Source: Caenispirillum bisanense
GTDB lineage: Bacteria > Pseudomonadota > Alphaproteobacteria > Rhodospirillales > Rhodospirillaceae
Direction: 5' to 3'
NCBI RefSeq assembly: GCF_900230255.1
Contig: NZ_OCNJ01000007.1
Coordinates: 1-64,000 of the forward strand
DNA: 64,000 nucleotides
Shown in pieces: positions 8,913 to 21,137 of the stretch. Position 1 is the first letter of the stretch. Each line of letters opens with the position of its first letter. The notes below the pieces were generated by a model. The model was given only the letters and a program-made list of their open reading frames with translations. It made no database searches and was not told the DNA's origin. The position numbers and the translations under genes were made by a program.

Positions 8913-10238
8913 TCAGCGGGCGAGAACGCCGTCGAGCAGGCGCAGCACCTCGCGCGAGGCGGGCTCCACCTTGGCGATCTCCGCCAGCGCGCCGTCCAGG
9001 TCGCCCGCGCGGTAGAGCTCGGCGGCGCGGATGCCGTGGCGATGCACTTCGGCATGCGGCGTGACGAGGCGGCGGAAGGCGTCGGTGCCGGTGACCTGCC
9101 CGTCGGTCTGGGCGTCGTACCACTTGCCGAGGCGGCAGGTGTGGTGGTCGGCCAGTTCCTTGGGGTCGAGCTTGGCGCGCCCGACCACCATCTGCGCCAG
9201 CCGGCGCTTCCACACCACGTGGTCGGACTTGGCGACGTAGGCCGTGAAGTCCTTGATCTCCAGTTTCTGCAGGTCGGCGACGGCACCGCCGATCTCGCCG
9301 TCGAGCCCGTCCATGATGTCGAGCACGCGGTTGATGCCGCCGACGTTGGAGGTCGCCGTGCGGGCGATGCCGGCGATGCCGTCGGCCACTTCGCGCGAGG
9401 CCTCGTTCTGCTGGCCGAGGATGCCCGCCACCTCGCCCATGCGGTCGGACACGCTGTCGATGCGGCGCAGCACGTCACCGATGCCGTCGCCGGTGTGGCT
9501 GATGATCTCGCGCCCACGCGCCACCGCGTCGGCACCGCTCTGCATGGCGGCGACGATGGCGGCCATGTCCTGGCGCAGGGCGCCGATGCGGTTGCGGATG
9601 TCCTCGGTGGCGCGGGCCGTCTGGGTCGCCAGGTTCTTCACCTCGCCGGCCACCACGGCGAAGCCCTTGCCGGCCTCCCCCGCCCGGGCCGCCTCGATGG
9701 TGGCGTTGAGCGCCAGCAGGTTGGTCTGCTTGGCGATGGCCTCGATCTGCAGGGTGATCTCGCCGATGCGGTCGGAGGCGGCGGCGAGGCCCTCGGCCTT
9801 GCCGGCGGCGTCCTGCACGGCGGCGGCGATGGCCGCCATGGACTCGACGGCCCTGGCCGAGGTCTGGGCGGCGGCGGCGGCGGCGCTGTGGGCTTGCGCT
9901 GCGTCCTCGGCGACGGCGTCGGTGGAGCGGGCGATCTCGCCGACGCTCGCCACCATTTCCTCGGCGGCGGCCGCTATGGCCTGGGCGCGGCCATCGACGT
10001 CGCGCACGTCGCGCGTCATCTCGGCCGTCGCGGTCACCGCTTCGGCGCAGGTGATGGAGATGGCGACCACCCGCTTCACCTCGTTCACGGCGCGGCCGTG
10101 CAGGGTGTCGGCCAGGTGCTTCAGCTTGGCGGTGACGGCGTCGGTCCCCTCGGGCACGGACAGGTAGCGGCCGGCGATGAGCAGATCGAGGATCTCCTCC
10201 ACCGACGACGACGCCACCGGCTGACTGATCATGTTCAT
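8913..10238 (-). CDS. Soluble methyl-accepting chemotaxis protein with C-terminal CZB zinc domain
   Basis: 441 residues without a transmembrane segment. The central part is a methyl-accepting signalling hairpin with the conserved tip region [20 protein letters not shown] and [15 protein letters not shown]. The C-terminal ~110 residues form a chemoreceptor zinc-binding (CZB) domain: [21 protein letters not shown], then His residues in [12 protein letters not shown] domains bind zinc and sense oxidants such as hypochlorite in other bacteria. It would sit in a cytoplasmic receptor cluster. It is monocistronic, with a terminator directly downstream. Confidence 0.92.
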   Translation of the reverse strand: MNMISQPVASSSVEEILDLLIAGRYLSVPEGTDAVTAKLKHLADTLHGRAVNEVKRVVAISITCAEAVTATAEMTRDVRDVDGRAQAIAAAAEEMVASVGEIARSTDAVAEDAAQAHSAAAAAAQTSARAVESMAAIAAAVQDAAGKAEGLAAASDRIGEITLQIEAIAKQTNLLALNATIEAARAGEAGKGFAVVAGEVKNLATQTARATEDIRNRIGALRQDMAAIVAAMQSGADAVARGREIISHTGDGIGDVLRRIDSVSDRMGEVAGILGQQNEASREVADGIAGIARTATSNVGGINRVLDIMDGLDGEIGGAVADLQKLEIKDFTAYVAKSDHVVWKRRLAQMVVGRAKLDPKELADHHTCRLGKWYDAQTDGQVTGTDAFRRLVTPHAEVHRHGIRAAELYRAGDLDGALAEIAKVEPASREVLRLLDGVLAR

Positions 10239-10369
10239 GATGCTGCACTTCCCCCACTGGCGGGCGCCGATGCGCCCCTTCGCACGGCGGCGGGAGAACC
10301 CCTCTCCCGCGCAGCGCGAAATGCTAGTACAGAAAGTACGCTCTTTTCACCCCGGTTCCAGGGACGCTT

Positions 10370-10397
10370 CGATAAAATTTCCGCGAGCAACCGCTCG
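10370..10397 (-). terminator. Probable terminator after serC
   Basis: Minus strand: CGAGC-GGTT-GCTCG (10384-10397) then GCGGAAATTTTATC. The 5-bp stem is short but the tail is AT-rich in an otherwise GC-rich region, and it begins 3 bases after the serC stop. Confidence 0.5.
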
Positions 10398-10400
10398 TGG

Positions 10401-11567
10401 TCAGGTGCGGCCTTCTGCCACCTGGGCATAGGCCCACTCGATCCACGGCAGCAGGGCGCGGATGGAGTCCGTCTCGACTGTCGCGCCGCCCCAGATGCGG
10501 AAGCCCGCCGGGGCGTCGCGGTAGCTGCCGATGTCGTAACCGGCGCCCTCGCGCTCGATCATCGCCGCCATCTCCTTGGCGACCTTGGCCTGGGCGTCGG
10601 CGTCGAGCGCCTGGAACCACGGCGCGGTGATGCGCAGGCAGATGGCGGTGCACGAGCGGATTTCAGGGTCGACGGCCAGGAAGTCGATCCAGTCCGTCTT
10701 CGCCACCCACTCGGCGACCGCCGCCAGGTTGGCCTCCGAACGGGCGATCAGGGCCGGCAGGCCGCCGATCTGCTCGGCCCACTTCAGGCCGTCGAGCGCG
10801 TCCTCGACGCACAGCATGGACGGGGTGTTGATGGTGTCGCCGCGGAAGATGCCCTCGATCAGCTTGCCGCCCTTGGTCAGGCGGAAGATCTTGGGCAGCG
10901 GCCGACCGCTGTCGAAGCTCTCCAGGCGGGCGACGGCGCGCGGGCTGAGCACCAGCATGCCGTGCTGCGCCTCGCCGCCGAGCACCTTCTGCCACGACCA
11001 CGTCACCACATCCAGCTTTTGCCACGGCAGGTCCATGGCGAAGGCGGCCGAGGTGGCGTCGCAGAGCGTCAGGCCCTTGCGGTCGTCGGCGATCCAGCCC
11101 GCTTCCGGCACCCGCACGCCCGAGGTGGTGCCGTTCCAGGTGAACACCACGTCGCGGTCGCAATCCACCTGGTAGAGGTCCGGCAGGCGGCCGTAGTCGG
11201 CCTTCAGCACGCGCACGTCGGGCAGCTTCAGCTGCTTCAGCACGTCGTTGACCCACTCGAGGCCGAAGCTTTCCCACGCCGGCATGTCGATGCCGCGCTC
11301 GCCGAGCAGGTTCCACAGCGCCATTTCCACCGCGCCGGTGTCGGAGGCCGGCACGATGGCGATGCGCCAGTCGTCGGGAATGCCGAGCACGGCGCGGGTG
11401 CGGTCGATGACCTCGGCGAGGCGGGCCTTGCCTTCCTTGGCGCGGTGCGAGCGGCCGAGCAGCGCGCCTTCCAGCGCCGCCACCGACCAGCCCGGACGCT
11501 TGGCGCAGGGGCCCGACGAGAAATGCGGGTCGGCGGGAAGAACGGCGGGCTTCGGCGGCAGGCTCAT
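10401..11567 (-). CDS. serC: Phosphoserine aminotransferase
   Basis: 388 residues, class V PLP-dependent aminotransferase converting 3-phosphohydroxypyruvate to phosphoserine (and serving pyridoxine synthesis in some bacteria). The N-terminus [14 protein letters not shown] is typical of the alphaproteobacterial and archaeal SerC subgroup. The PLP lysine is in [15 protein letters not shown]. The active-site segment TWNGTTSGV matches the family. serA, often adjacent in related genomes, is not next to it here. Confidence 0.95.
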   Translation of the reverse strand: MSLPPKPAVLPADPHFSSGPCAKRPGWSVAALEGALLGRSHRAKEGKARLAEVIDRTRAVLGIPDDWRIAIVPASDTGAVEMALWNLLGERGIDMPAWESFGLEWVNDVLKQLKLPDVRVLKADYGRLPDLYQVDCDRDVVFTWNGTTSGVRVPEAGWIADDRKGLTLCDATSAAFAMDLPWQKLDVVTWSWQKVLGGEAQHGMLVLSPRAVARLESFDSGRPLPKIFRLTKGGKLIEGIFRGDTINTPSMLCVEDALDGLKWAEQIGGLPALIARSEANLAAVAEWVAKTDWIDFLAVDPEIRSCTAICLRITAPWFQALDADAQAKVAKEMAAMIEREGAGYDIGSYRDAPAGFRIWGGATVETDSIRALLPWIEWAYAQVAEGRT

Positions 11568-11645
11568 GGGATTCGCGCTCCGGACGGTGGGGCCGGCACT
11601 TTAGGCAGCGCCGCCCCGGCCGTCAACGGAGCCACTGGGCGGGCC

Positions 11646-13499
11646 TCAGAGGGGCCAGAACAGCGGGATCAGCGCCACCGCCATCACCCCGATCAGCACG
11701 TTCAGCGGCAGGCCCACCTTCACGAAGTCCGAGAAGCGGTAGTTGCCGGCGCCGTAGACGAAGGTGTTCGTCTGGTAGCCGAGCGGCGTCGCGAAACTGG
11801 CGCTGGCGGCGAACATGACGGCGACCACGAAGGGCCGCGGGTCGACGCCCATCTGCTCGGCGAGCGCCACGGCGACGGGCGTCAGCACGATGGCGACGGC
11901 GTTGTTGGTGACCAGTTCCGTCAGCACGCTGCCGACGATATACAGCGCCGCCAGCACCGCCACCGGACCGAACTGCCCGGCGATGTCGCGCAAGCCCGTG
12001 ACGATGAGGGCGACGGCGCCGCTTTTCTCCATGGCCATGCCCACGGCCAGCATGCCGAAGATGAGGAACAGGATTCGCCAGTCGATGGCCTGATAGGCTT
12101 CCTCGGCCGACACGCAGCCGGTGGCGATGACCACCACGGCGCCGAGCAGCGCCGCGGCATGGATGGGCAGCACGCCGAAGGCCGCCGCCAGCACCACGGC
12201 GGCGATGACGGCGACGGCGAGCGGTGCCCGTTCGGGCCGATTGCGGCGCAGCTCGGGCTCGCTCAGGTTCACCAGGTCGCGGGCGTCGAACAGCCGCTTC
12301 AGGCCCTCCGGCGGGCCTTCCAGCAGCAGGGTGTCGCCGGTTTCCAGTTGCAGGCGCTCGAAGTTGTGCAGGATGTCGTCGCCGTGGCGATGCACCGCCA
12401 GGATGCGCACGTCATAGAGCCGCCGCAGGTTGAGCGACCCCACCAGCCGGCGGGCGATGCGCGAGTTGGGGCCGACGATGCCCTCGCGGATGGCGGTTTC
12501 CTGCTGCCGCACCGTCTGCAACCCGGCCATGGCGATGCGGGCCCGCTCGGTGGCATTGGCGGGCGGCGGCTGGTCCTCGCCCTGGCCGTCGGCGGTGTGC
12601 GTCTCCGACGCCGTCTGGCGCAGGCCGATGGCCTCCGCCGCCGTGGTCAGCACGACGATGCGGTCGCCGGGCTTGAGCAGGATCCCGCGGTCGATGGGCC
12701 GCACGGCGAGGCCGTTGCGGATCAGGTCCACCACCTCGGTATCGCGGCCCATGACGGTGTCGAGCGGCTTGCCCACCAGATCCGACGGGCCGAGGATCAG
12801 CAGCTCGGTGATGAAGCGCCGGCCGGTGCGGGTATCGAGCAGGTCGCCGAAGGCCGGGCGATCGGGCAGCAGGCGGCGGCCGATGAGCATCATGTAGGCG
12901 ACGCCGGCCAGCCCCATGACGATGCCCGGCAGGGTGATCTCGAAGATGTGGAAGGGCTCCACGCCGCGCCGCGCCGCCGTCGCCGACACCAGCAGGTTGG
13001 TCGAGGTGCCGATGAGCGTGCACATGCCGCCCAGGATCGCCGCGTAGGACAGCGGCATCAGAAGCTGCGACGGCGAGGTGCCGAGGGTGCGCGACAGGGC
13101 GATGACGACGGGCGTCAGCACCACCACCACCGGCGTGTTGTTGATGAAGGCCGACAGCCCCATGACGCCGCCGAGCAGCGTCGGCACCACCAGGCGCTTG
13201 GACCGCTGCGCCAGCGCCGTCACCAGCCCCGCCAGCTGGGCGATGACGCCGGTGCGCTGCATGGCGGCGCTGAGGACGAACATGGCGCCGACCGTCACCG
13301 GGCCGGGGTTGCTGAAGACGTCGAACAGCTCGTCGGGGGTGATGAGAGCGTCGGGCACCAGCAGCCCGCCCAGCATGAGCACGCAGGCCCCGGACATGGC
13401 CAGGATGTCGGGCGACGCCCATTCGCGCACGAAGCCGACGAAGACGACCAGGATCACCGCGAAGACGAAAATGGCCGGAGCATGGGCGAGGAAATCCAC
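11646..13499 (-). CDS. SLC13/DASS-type anion permease with two TrkA-C (RCK_C) domains
   Basis: About 617 residues, an inner-membrane transporter. The order is: N-terminal transmembrane helices, an SNT-type signature FINNTPVVVVLTPVV, and GTSTNLLVSATA. Next come two cytoplasmic RCK_C domains (roughly residues 210-390), each with the pattern 'DRIVVLTTAAE' or 'DTLLLEGPPEGL'. The second half repeats the signature with NNAVAIVLTPVAVAL. Sulfate, phosphate or dicarboxylate are possible substrates; sequence does not decide. I chose the GTG at 13499 because AGGGAGG lies 5-6 bases upstream; the GTG at 13532 has no such site. Confidence 0.88.
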   Translation of the reverse strand: MDFLAHAPAIFVFAVILVVFVGFVREWASPDILAMSGACVLMLGGLLVPDALITPDELFDVFSNPGPVTVGAMFVLSAAMQRTGVIAQLAGLVTALAQRSKRLVVPTLLGGVMGLSAFINNTPVVVVLTPVVIALSRTLGTSPSQLLMPLSYAAILGGMCTLIGTSTNLLVSATAARRGVEPFHIFEITLPGIVMGLAGVAYMMLIGRRLLPDRPAFGDLLDTRTGRRFITELLILGPSDLVGKPLDTVMGRDTEVVDLIRNGLAVRPIDRGILLKPGDRIVVLTTAAEAIGLRQTASETHTADGQGEDQPPPANATERARIAMAGLQTVRQQETAIREGIVGPNSRIARRLVGSLNLRRLYDVRILAVHRHGDDILHNFERLQLETGDTLLLEGPPEGLKRLFDARDLVNLSEPELRRNRPERAPLAVAVIAAVVLAAAFGVLPIHAAALLGAVVVIATGCVSAEEAYQAIDWRILFLIFGMLAVGMAMEKSGAVALIVTGLRDIAGQFGPVAVLAALYIVGSVLTELVTNNAVAIVLTPVAVALAEQMGVDPRPFVVAVMFAASASFATPLGYQTNTFVYGAGNYRFSDFVKVGLPLNVLIGVMAVALIPLFWPL

Positions 13500-13624
13500 G
13501 GCGCCTCCCTGCGCAGTCGTCACGCGCCGCACTGACGGACGGGTTCCGCTGCGGGCTCTGCGCCGCCATCAATGCGGCGGCCCCACCTTCGGTTCATACA
13601 GGCACGCGACGGGGCCGCGCAACC

Positions 13625-14332
13625 TCAGGGAGCGAAGGCCACGCTGATGCGCCGATTGAGCCGGCCCTTCTTCTCGATCTTGGTCACCTGCACCGGACCG
13701 ATCTCGCCGGTGCGCGCCACGTGGGTGCCGCCGCAGGGCTGCAGGTCGACGCCCTCCACCGCGATGATCCGCACCCGGCCCGAGCCGCTCGGCGGCTTCA
13801 CCGACATGGTGCGCACCATCTCGGGGTTGGCGGCAAGCTCGTCGTCGGTGATCCACGAGTGGGCGACCGGCGTGTCGGCCGCAACGAGGGCGTTGAGGCG
13901 CGCCGTCAGGTCGTCCTTGTCGGGGCTCTCCTCCAGGTCGAAGTCGAGCCGCCCCTTGCCGTCGCCGACGCTGCCGCCGGTGACCGCGCCCGGCACCAGC
14001 GAACACAGCAGGTGCAGGCAGGAATGCATGCGCATGAGCCGGTGGCGGCGATCCCAGTCGATCTCGGCAGTGACGCGGCTGCCGGCCGGCGGCGGCGTCT
14101 CGCCCTCGGCCAGCACGTGCAGGACGTCGCCCGTCTCCTTGTCCTTCACCGTATCGGCGATGCGGACCTCGACGCCCTCCCCCAAGCGCAGCACGCCGCA
14201 GTCGCCCGGCTGGCCGCCGCCCATGGGATAGAACACCGTGCGGTCGAGGGTGACGCCACCGGCCGCCATGCCGGTCACCGTCGCCTCGCAGGAGCGCAGG
14301 TAGGAGTCTTCGCGGAACAGTTCCTCGGCCAT
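13625..14332 (-). CDS. Alanyl-tRNA editing protein, AlaX type
   Basis: 235 residues, a free-standing trans-editing factor that hydrolyses mischarged Ser- or Gly-tRNA(Ala). It has the AlaRS-like beta-barrel start with DRTVFYPMGGGQPGDCG. Zinc ligands are HSCLH (H-x3-H) and CGGTH (C-x3-H). Length fits the AlaX-II class. It is 16 bp downstream of thiD on the same strand, probably in its operon. Confidence 0.92.
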   Translation of the reverse strand: MAEELFREDSYLRSCEATVTGMAAGGVTLDRTVFYPMGGGQPGDCGVLRLGEGVEVRIADTVKDKETGDVLHVLAEGETPPPAGSRVTAEIDWDRRHRLMRMHSCLHLLCSLVPGAVTGGSVGDGKGRLDFDLEESPDKDDLTARLNALVAADTPVAHSWITDDELAANPEMVRTMSVKPPSGSGRVRIIAVEGVDLQPCGGTHVARTGEIGPVQVTKIEKKGRLNRRISVAFAP

Positions 14333-14348
14333 GGGGCTCTTTCGTCGT

Positions 14349-15161
14349 CTACAGGCGGTCGAAGGGGCGCACGGTGTGGGCGTGGTCGAGCGGACCGTGG
14401 CCCTTGCCGAAGCCCGGCGCGGTGCGGATGGCGCCGAGCACGTAGTCGCGCCCGCGGGCCACCGCCTGGGTCAGGTCCCGCCCCTGGGCGAGGCCGGCGG
14501 CGATGGCCGAGGCCAGCGTGCAGCCGGTGCCGTGGGTGGAGGTGGTGGCGACGCGGCCGCTTTCGAAGCGCGTCACGCCGTCGGGCGTGATGAGCAGGTC
14601 CATGAGCCGCTCCTCCGCCGCCAGATGGCCGCCCTTCAGCAGCACCGCGCGGGCGCCGAGCGCCAGCAGGTCGTCGGCGGCGGCTTCCATGTCGGCCAGC
14701 GTGCGGATGGGCCGGCCGACCAGCGATTCCGCTTCCGGCAGGTTGGGGGTGATGAGCGCGGCGCGGCGGATGAGCCGGCCCTTCAGCGCCGTCACCGCTT
14801 CCTGGGCGAGCAGCGGGTGGCCGCCCTTGGCGACCATGACCGGATCGACCACCAGCGGCACGTCCGGCGCGAATTCCTCCAGCGCCAGGGCGACCGTCTC
14901 GATGGTGGGCGCATCGCCGAGCATGCCGGTCTTGATGCAGTCGGCGCCGATGTCCTGCACCACCACCTGGATCTGCTGGCGGATGAAGTCCAGCGGGATC
15001 GGGTGGACGCCGTGGACGCCGCAGGTGTTCTGCGCCGTCAGCGCCGTGATGGCGGTCATGGCGAAGCCCTGCAGGCAGGTCACCGCCTTGATGTCGGCCT
15101 GGATGCCGGCGCCGCCGCCGCTGTCGCTGCCGGCGACGATGAGAACGCGCCCCTGCATCAT
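14349..15161 (-). CDS. thiD: Hydroxymethylpyrimidine/phosphomethylpyrimidine kinase
   Basis: 270 residues, ribokinase-like fold, phosphorylating HMP and HMP-P for thiamine synthesis. Motifs are [16 protein letters not shown] at the N-terminus, [17 protein letters not shown], and the anion-hole/catalytic segment [16 protein letters not shown]. The start ATG at 15161 overlaps the glmM stop by 4 bp (ATGA); an adjacent in-frame ATG follows immediately. No TPP riboswitch is visible, as expected for a gene inside an operon. thiE is far away at 36.2 kb. Confidence 0.95.
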   Translation of the reverse strand: MMQGRVLIVAGSDSGGGAGIQADIKAVTCLQGFAMTAITALTAQNTCGVHGVHPIPLDFIRQQIQVVVQDIGADCIKTGMLGDAPTIETVALALEEFAPDVPLVVDPVMVAKGGHPLLAQEAVTALKGRLIRRAALITPNLPEAESLVGRPIRTLADMEAAADDLLALGARAVLLKGGHLAAEERLMDLLITPDGVTRFESGRVATTSTHGTGCTLASAIAAGLAQGRDLTQAVARGRDYVLGAIRTAPGFGKGHGPLDHAHTVRPFDRL

Positions 15162-16531
15162 GCCGCTTCCTTCGCCGCTTCGCGTGCGATGGCGTCGCAC
15201 AAGCCCTCGACCACGTCCTTCACCAGGGCGGCGTCGTCGCCCTCGGCCATGACGCGCACCACCGGCTCGGTGCCCGACTCACGGATGAGCAGGCGGCCGC
15301 CGGCCTCGGCGAGGCGCTTGTCGGCGGCGCCGATGGCGGTGCGGATGACGTCCGACCCCATGGCCGCCTTGGCGGCGGCGCGGTCGGCCATGCGCACGTT
15401 CTTCAGAAGCTGCGGCACGGTCTCGAACACGTGGAGAAGCTCGCTCGCCTTGCGGCCGGAGCGCACCAGTTCCGACAACACCTCGAGCCCCGCCATGAGG
15501 CCGTCGCCGGTGGTCGCCTGGCCGCCGAGCACGATGTGGCCCGACTGCTCGCCGCCGAGGTTGTAGCCGCCCTCGCGCATGGCCTCGACCACGTAGCGGT
15601 CGCCCACCTTGGTGCGCACCATGGCAAGGCCGACGCTTTCCAGGTAGCGCTGCAGGCCGAGGTTGGACATGACCGTCGCCACCAGGGCGTCGCCCTGCAG
15701 CTTGCCCTCGCGCTTCCAGGCGGCGGCGATGAGGCCCATGAGTTGGTCGCCGTCGATCATGCGGCCGGTTTCGTCGCACACCTGGATGCGGTCGGCGTCG
15801 CCGTCCAGCGCGATGCCGATGTCGGCGCCGTGGGTGACCACCGCCTGCTGCATGCGTTCCGGATAGAGCGAGCCGCAGCCCTTGTTGATGTTGGTGCCGT
15901 TGGGCTCGACGCCGATGGGGATGACTTCCGCCCCCAGTTCCCACAGCACCATGGGCGCCACCTTGTAGGCCGCGCCGTTGGCGCAGTCGACCACCACCTT
16001 GAGGCCGTCGAAGCGACGGTCGCGCGGCAGCACGCCCTTGACGTATTCGATGTAGCGGCCCGAGGCGTCTTCCATGCGGCGCGCGCGGCCCAGGCGCTCC
16101 GGCCCGACGCGCAGGGCGTCGAGGCCGTTGTGGACCATGTGCTCGATGGTGTCCTCGGTGGCGTCGGACAGCTTGAAGCCGTCGGGGCCGAACAGCTTGA
16201 TGCCGTTGTCCTCGAACGGGTTGTGCGAGGCCGAGATGACGACGCCGAGATCCGCCCGCAGCGAGCGGGTGAGCATGGCGACGGCCGGCGTCGGCATGGG
16301 GCCGACCAGGATCACGTCCATGCCGACGGAGATGAACCCCGCCGTCAGCGCCGGTTCCAGCAGGTAGCCCGACAGGCGGGTGTCCTTGCCGATGACGACG
16401 GTGTGGCGGTGATCGCCGTTGGTGAAGTGTGCGCCGGCGGCCATGCCGATCTTCAGCGCCACGTCGGCGGTCATGGGATAGGCGTTCGCGGTGCCGCGCA
16501 CGCCGTCGGTGCCGAACAGCTTGGTGGTCAT
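15158..16531 (-). CDS. glmM: Phosphoglucosamine mutase
   Basis: 457 residues. It converts glucosamine-6-phosphate to glucosamine-1-phosphate for peptidoglycan and LPS precursors. Motifs are [13 protein letters not shown] at the start, the phosphoserine loop [15 protein letters not shown], the Mg-binding DGDADR, and the sugar-phosphate site [12 protein letters not shown]. The start is fixed by the conserved KLFGTDG; the longer open frame upstream is not homologous. It sits in the conserved ftsH-folP-glmM order. Confidence 0.97.
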   Translation of the reverse strand: MTTKLFGTDGVRGTANAYPMTADVALKIGMAAGAHFTNGDHRHTVVIGKDTRLSGYLLEPALTAGFISVGMDVILVGPMPTPAVAMLTRSLRADLGVVISASHNPFEDNGIKLFGPDGFKLSDATEDTIEHMVHNGLDALRVGPERLGRARRMEDASGRYIEYVKGVLPRDRRFDGLKVVVDCANGAAYKVAPMVLWELGAEVIPIGVEPNGTNINKGCGSLYPERMQQAVVTHGADIGIALDGDADRIQVCDETGRMIDGDQLMGLIAAAWKREGKLQGDALVATVMSNLGLQRYLESVGLAMVRTKVGDRYVVEAMREGGYNLGGEQSGHIVLGGQATTGDGLMAGLEVLSELVRSGRKASELLHVFETVPQLLKNVRMADRAAAKAAMGSDVIRTAIGAADKRLAEAGGRLLIRESGTEPVVRVMAEGDDAALVKDVVEGLCDAIAREAAKEAA

Positions 16532-16611
16532 GGACGGGTCCGTTGCCAGAGGTGTCGACAGAACGGTTCCCCTAGGACTAGCCGAGAACGGCCGCCCTTG
16601 GCAACACGTCG

Positions 16612-17775
16612 TCAGGCGAGGGCCAACCCCCGCCATAGGGCGCACGCCTGACGCGCCTCGGCCACGTCGTGCACCCGCAGGATCTGGAAGCCGCGGTCGA
16701 GCCCCGCCTGGTCGGCGGCGATGGTGCCCGGGAGGCGCTCCTTCGGCGGCTCCTGGGCGCTCAGGCGGCCGATGAAGCTCTTGCGCGACACGCCGAGCAG
16801 CAGCGGCAGGCCGAAGCCGTGCAGCAGCCCCGACCACGCCAGGACTTCCAGGTTGTGGTCCACCGTCTTGCCGAAGCCGATGCCGGGGTCGAGGCAGAGG
16901 TTCTCGCGCGCCACCCCAGCCGCCTCCGCCGCCGCCACGCGCTCGGCCAACCAGTCGGCGACGTCGAGCGGCGCCACGTCGTAGACCGGCGCCTGCTGCA
17001 TGGTCTGCGGCTCGCCCTGGATGTGCATGAGCACCACCGGCACGCGCAGCCGCGCCACCGTCGGCAGGGCCTCGGCGTCCCAGGTCAAGGCCGTCACGTC
17101 GTTGACGATGCGCGCACCCGCCGCGACGGCGGCGGCCATGGTGGCGGCGTTGCGGGTGTCGATGGAGACGCAGGCGCCGCGCTCGGCCAGGGCCCGCACC
17201 ACCGGCACGACGCGGCGGATTTCCTCCTCCGGCGGCACCGCCAGGGCGCCCGGGCGGGTGGACTCTCCGCCGACGTCGAGGATGGTGGCACCGGCCTCCA
17301 GCATGGCGGTGCCAGCGGCGATGGCGACCGCCGGGTCGAAGCGGTCGCCACCATCGGAGAAGCTGTCCGGGGTGACGTTGAGGATGCCCATGATGTGCGG
17401 CCGGTCCATGGGCAGGCCGGCGAAATCGGGGCGCGCCGCCGCCAGCCGGTCGAGCGTCGCCGCCACATGGGCCGCGACGCCTTCGCCGCAGTCTCGCCCC
17501 CAGGCGGTCAGGGTCGGCTCGTCGACGACGGTGAGGCTCGCCCCGCCGCCGTCGCGCCGCACCAGCACGGCCACCAGCCCGAAGGCGAGGTCCGTGCGCC
17601 CGGCGAGCGGCCGGCCGCGCCCGCCGCCCACCAGGGCACGGGCGGCGGCGCCGGTGGCGAGGCCGGCGGGGGCGAGGTAGACGCGGCGGGCGACGGCCGC
17701 CGCGTCGGACGAGGAAAAGCCCCGCGGGAGGGCGGGGCTTTCCTGGATCGCGGTCTGGAACGCGGTCATGGTCAC
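16612..17775 (-). CDS. folP: Dihydropteroate synthase with N-terminal extension
   Basis: About 387 residues; the family is usually near 270-290, so roughly 110 extra residues precede the TIM barrel. Catalytic signatures are [44 protein letters not shown] and [10 protein letters not shown]. It joins p-aminobenzoate to the pterin diphosphate in folate synthesis. I prefer the GTG at 17775, nine bases after TGAGG; an in-frame ATG at 17769 is also plausible. It lies 11 bp after ftsH, whose stop overlaps the ribosome-binding site. The extension's role is unknown. Confidence 0.92.
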   Translation of the reverse strand: MTMTAFQTAIQESPALPRGFSSSDAAAVARRVYLAPAGLATGAAARALVGGGRGRPLAGRTDLAFGLVAVLVRRDGGGASLTVVDEPTLTAWGRDCGEGVAAHVAATLDRLAAARPDFAGLPMDRPHIMGILNVTPDSFSDGGDRFDPAVAIAAGTAMLEAGATILDVGGESTRPGALAVPPEEEIRRVVPVVRALAERGACVSIDTRNAATMAAAVAAGARIVNDVTALTWDAEALPTVARLRVPVVLMHIQGEPQTMQQAPVYDVAPLDVADWLAERVAAAEAAGVARENLCLDPGIGFGKTVDHNLEVLAWSGLLHGFGLPLLLGVSRKSFIGRLSAQEPPKERLPGTIAADQAGLDRGFQILRVHDVAEARQACALWRGLALA

Positions 17776-17786
17776 GGTCGGTTGCC

Positions 17787-19724
<1,938 letters not shown>

Positions 19725-19792
19725 ATCCAGACCCTTCCACTCAAGACGCGCGGCCCGATGGCTTCGAGGCCGGTAGCCGCCGCACGGTCAGT

Positions 19793-21133
19793 CTACACCT
19801 GCATACATAGGGGGCGGCGCCCCGCGCGCAAGCCGCCACGGCCAACATACGTCATGGCAACGCGCGGGGCAAACCTCGGGCTCGGAAATGCCGGAAGGCC
19901 TTGCTCGGCAACCCATTGCAGCGGCCCGACGGCGACCGGCACGCCACCACGCAGAAGCGTGGGCAGCCCTTCGACCACAACCGCCGGCAGGCCGCGCCGC
20001 GCCGCGCGCGGAACATGACCCAGCCCGCCCGCGCCCACGGCACCCATGGAAAAGTCCTCGGCAGCGGCGGCCGGCGCCGGCCACGTCCAGCGGCCGTCCC
20101 ACGTCCCGGCGGCGAGCGGTACCGGCGGCGCCGCCCTGCCCGCCTCGCGGCAGACGATCCAGCCGCCGCCCCGCCGCACGAGGCGGCAGCCGGCGACCGT
20201 CAGGGCCTCCTGCCCGATCCGGCCGTAGGCGCCTTCCAGCGACTCCAGGCGCGGCGCGTAGGCCCCGCCGCCGACGCAAGCCAGCACCGCCGCCAGCGCC
20301 CGCAAGCCGACCTCCTCCGGCGCCGCCAGCAGGGGCGCCGGATCGAGCATCGCGAAACCGAGGTCGTGGTGCAGGTCCACGGCCGCCGCCAGCACGGCGG
20401 CTACGGCCGCTTCCTGTGCCGCCCGGGCACGGCCGAGGCGGTCGGCGGTCGCCGCCAGACGCTCCGCCGTCAGCCCCTCCGCCGCCAGCAGGGGCGCGAG
20501 GCCGCGCAGGCGGACGCGGGCGTAATCGGCGCGGCCGTTGCTCGGGTCGTCGATCCACGGCTGGCCGACGGCGCGGCAAGTCGCTGCCAGTGCCGCGCGC
20601 GGCACCGGCAGCAGCGGCCGCAGCAGGCGGCATTCGGCGAAATAGCTCTCCGCCGCCATGCCCGACAGCCCGAACAGGCCGCTGCCCCGGCCGAGCCGCA
20701 GCAGCAGCGTTTCCGCCTGGTCGTCGCGGTGGTGGGCGGTGAGAAGGTGCAGGATGCCGGCCTCGGCGCAGGCCCGGCGCAGCAGGCCGTAGCGCGCCTC
20801 GCGGGCGGCGGCCTGGAGGTTGGCGGCGGGCTTGTCGCCCCGCCACGCCAGCACCCGATGGGCGACACCGCGGGCGGCGAGCCACTCCCCCACCCGGGCG
20901 GCCTCGTCGGCGCTCTCCGGCCGCAAGCCGTGGTCGACGGTCAGGGCGAGGACGGCCCCGCCCCGCTCCCGCGCCCAGGCGTCGGCGAGCAACGCCAGCG
21001 CCAGGCTGTCGCGCCCGCCGGATACCGCCACCGCCAGCCGCGGCGCCGTCTCGAAGGGCGCGAAGGGCGCCATGAGGCCGGCGAAGGCCTCCGCCGAGAC
21101 GGCTGCGGGCGCGGCGGGGGCGGCGCCGCTCAT
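19793..21133 (-). CDS. tilS: tRNA(Ile)-lysidine synthetase
   Basis: 446 residues. The ATP-pyrophosphatase P-loop SGGRDS lies at 38-43, followed by LTVDHGLRPES and the helical TilS segment LLTAHHRDDQAETLLLRL. It ligates lysine to C34 of tRNA-Ile(CAU), enabling AUA decoding, and is normally essential. The C-terminal half is divergent and Ala/Gly-rich, as is common in alphaproteobacteria. It starts 4 bp after the cpoB stop, so it is in the tol-pal transcript or coupled to it. Confidence 0.93.
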   Translation of the reverse strand: MSGAAPAAPAAVSAEAFAGLMAPFAPFETAPRLAVAVSGGRDSLALALLADAWARERGGAVLALTVDHGLRPESADEAARVGEWLAARGVAHRVLAWRGDKPAANLQAAAREARYGLLRRACAEAGILHLLTAHHRDDQAETLLLRLGRGSGLFGLSGMAAESYFAECRLLRPLLPVPRAALAATCRAVGQPWIDDPSNGRADYARVRLRGLAPLLAAEGLTAERLAATADRLGRARAAQEAAVAAVLAAAVDLHHDLGFAMLDPAPLLAAPEEVGLRALAAVLACVGGGAYAPRLESLEGAYGRIGQEALTVAGCRLVRRGGGWIVCREAGRAAPPVPLAAGTWDGRWTWPAPAAAAEDFSMGAVGAGGLGHVPRAARRGLPAVVVEGLPTLLRGGVPVAVGPLQWVAEQGLPAFPSPRFAPRVAMTYVGRGGLRAGRRPLCMQV

Positions 21134-21137
21134 GGCC

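Noticed and set aside
8784-13535. Very long plus-strand open frame (about 1580 codons) and similar giant frames antisense to other genes
   Set aside because: These are GC-rich shadow frames opposite hisZ, the chemoreceptor, serC and the permease. Their composition is His/Arg/Gly-skewed, and the real genes have full family motifs on the other strand.
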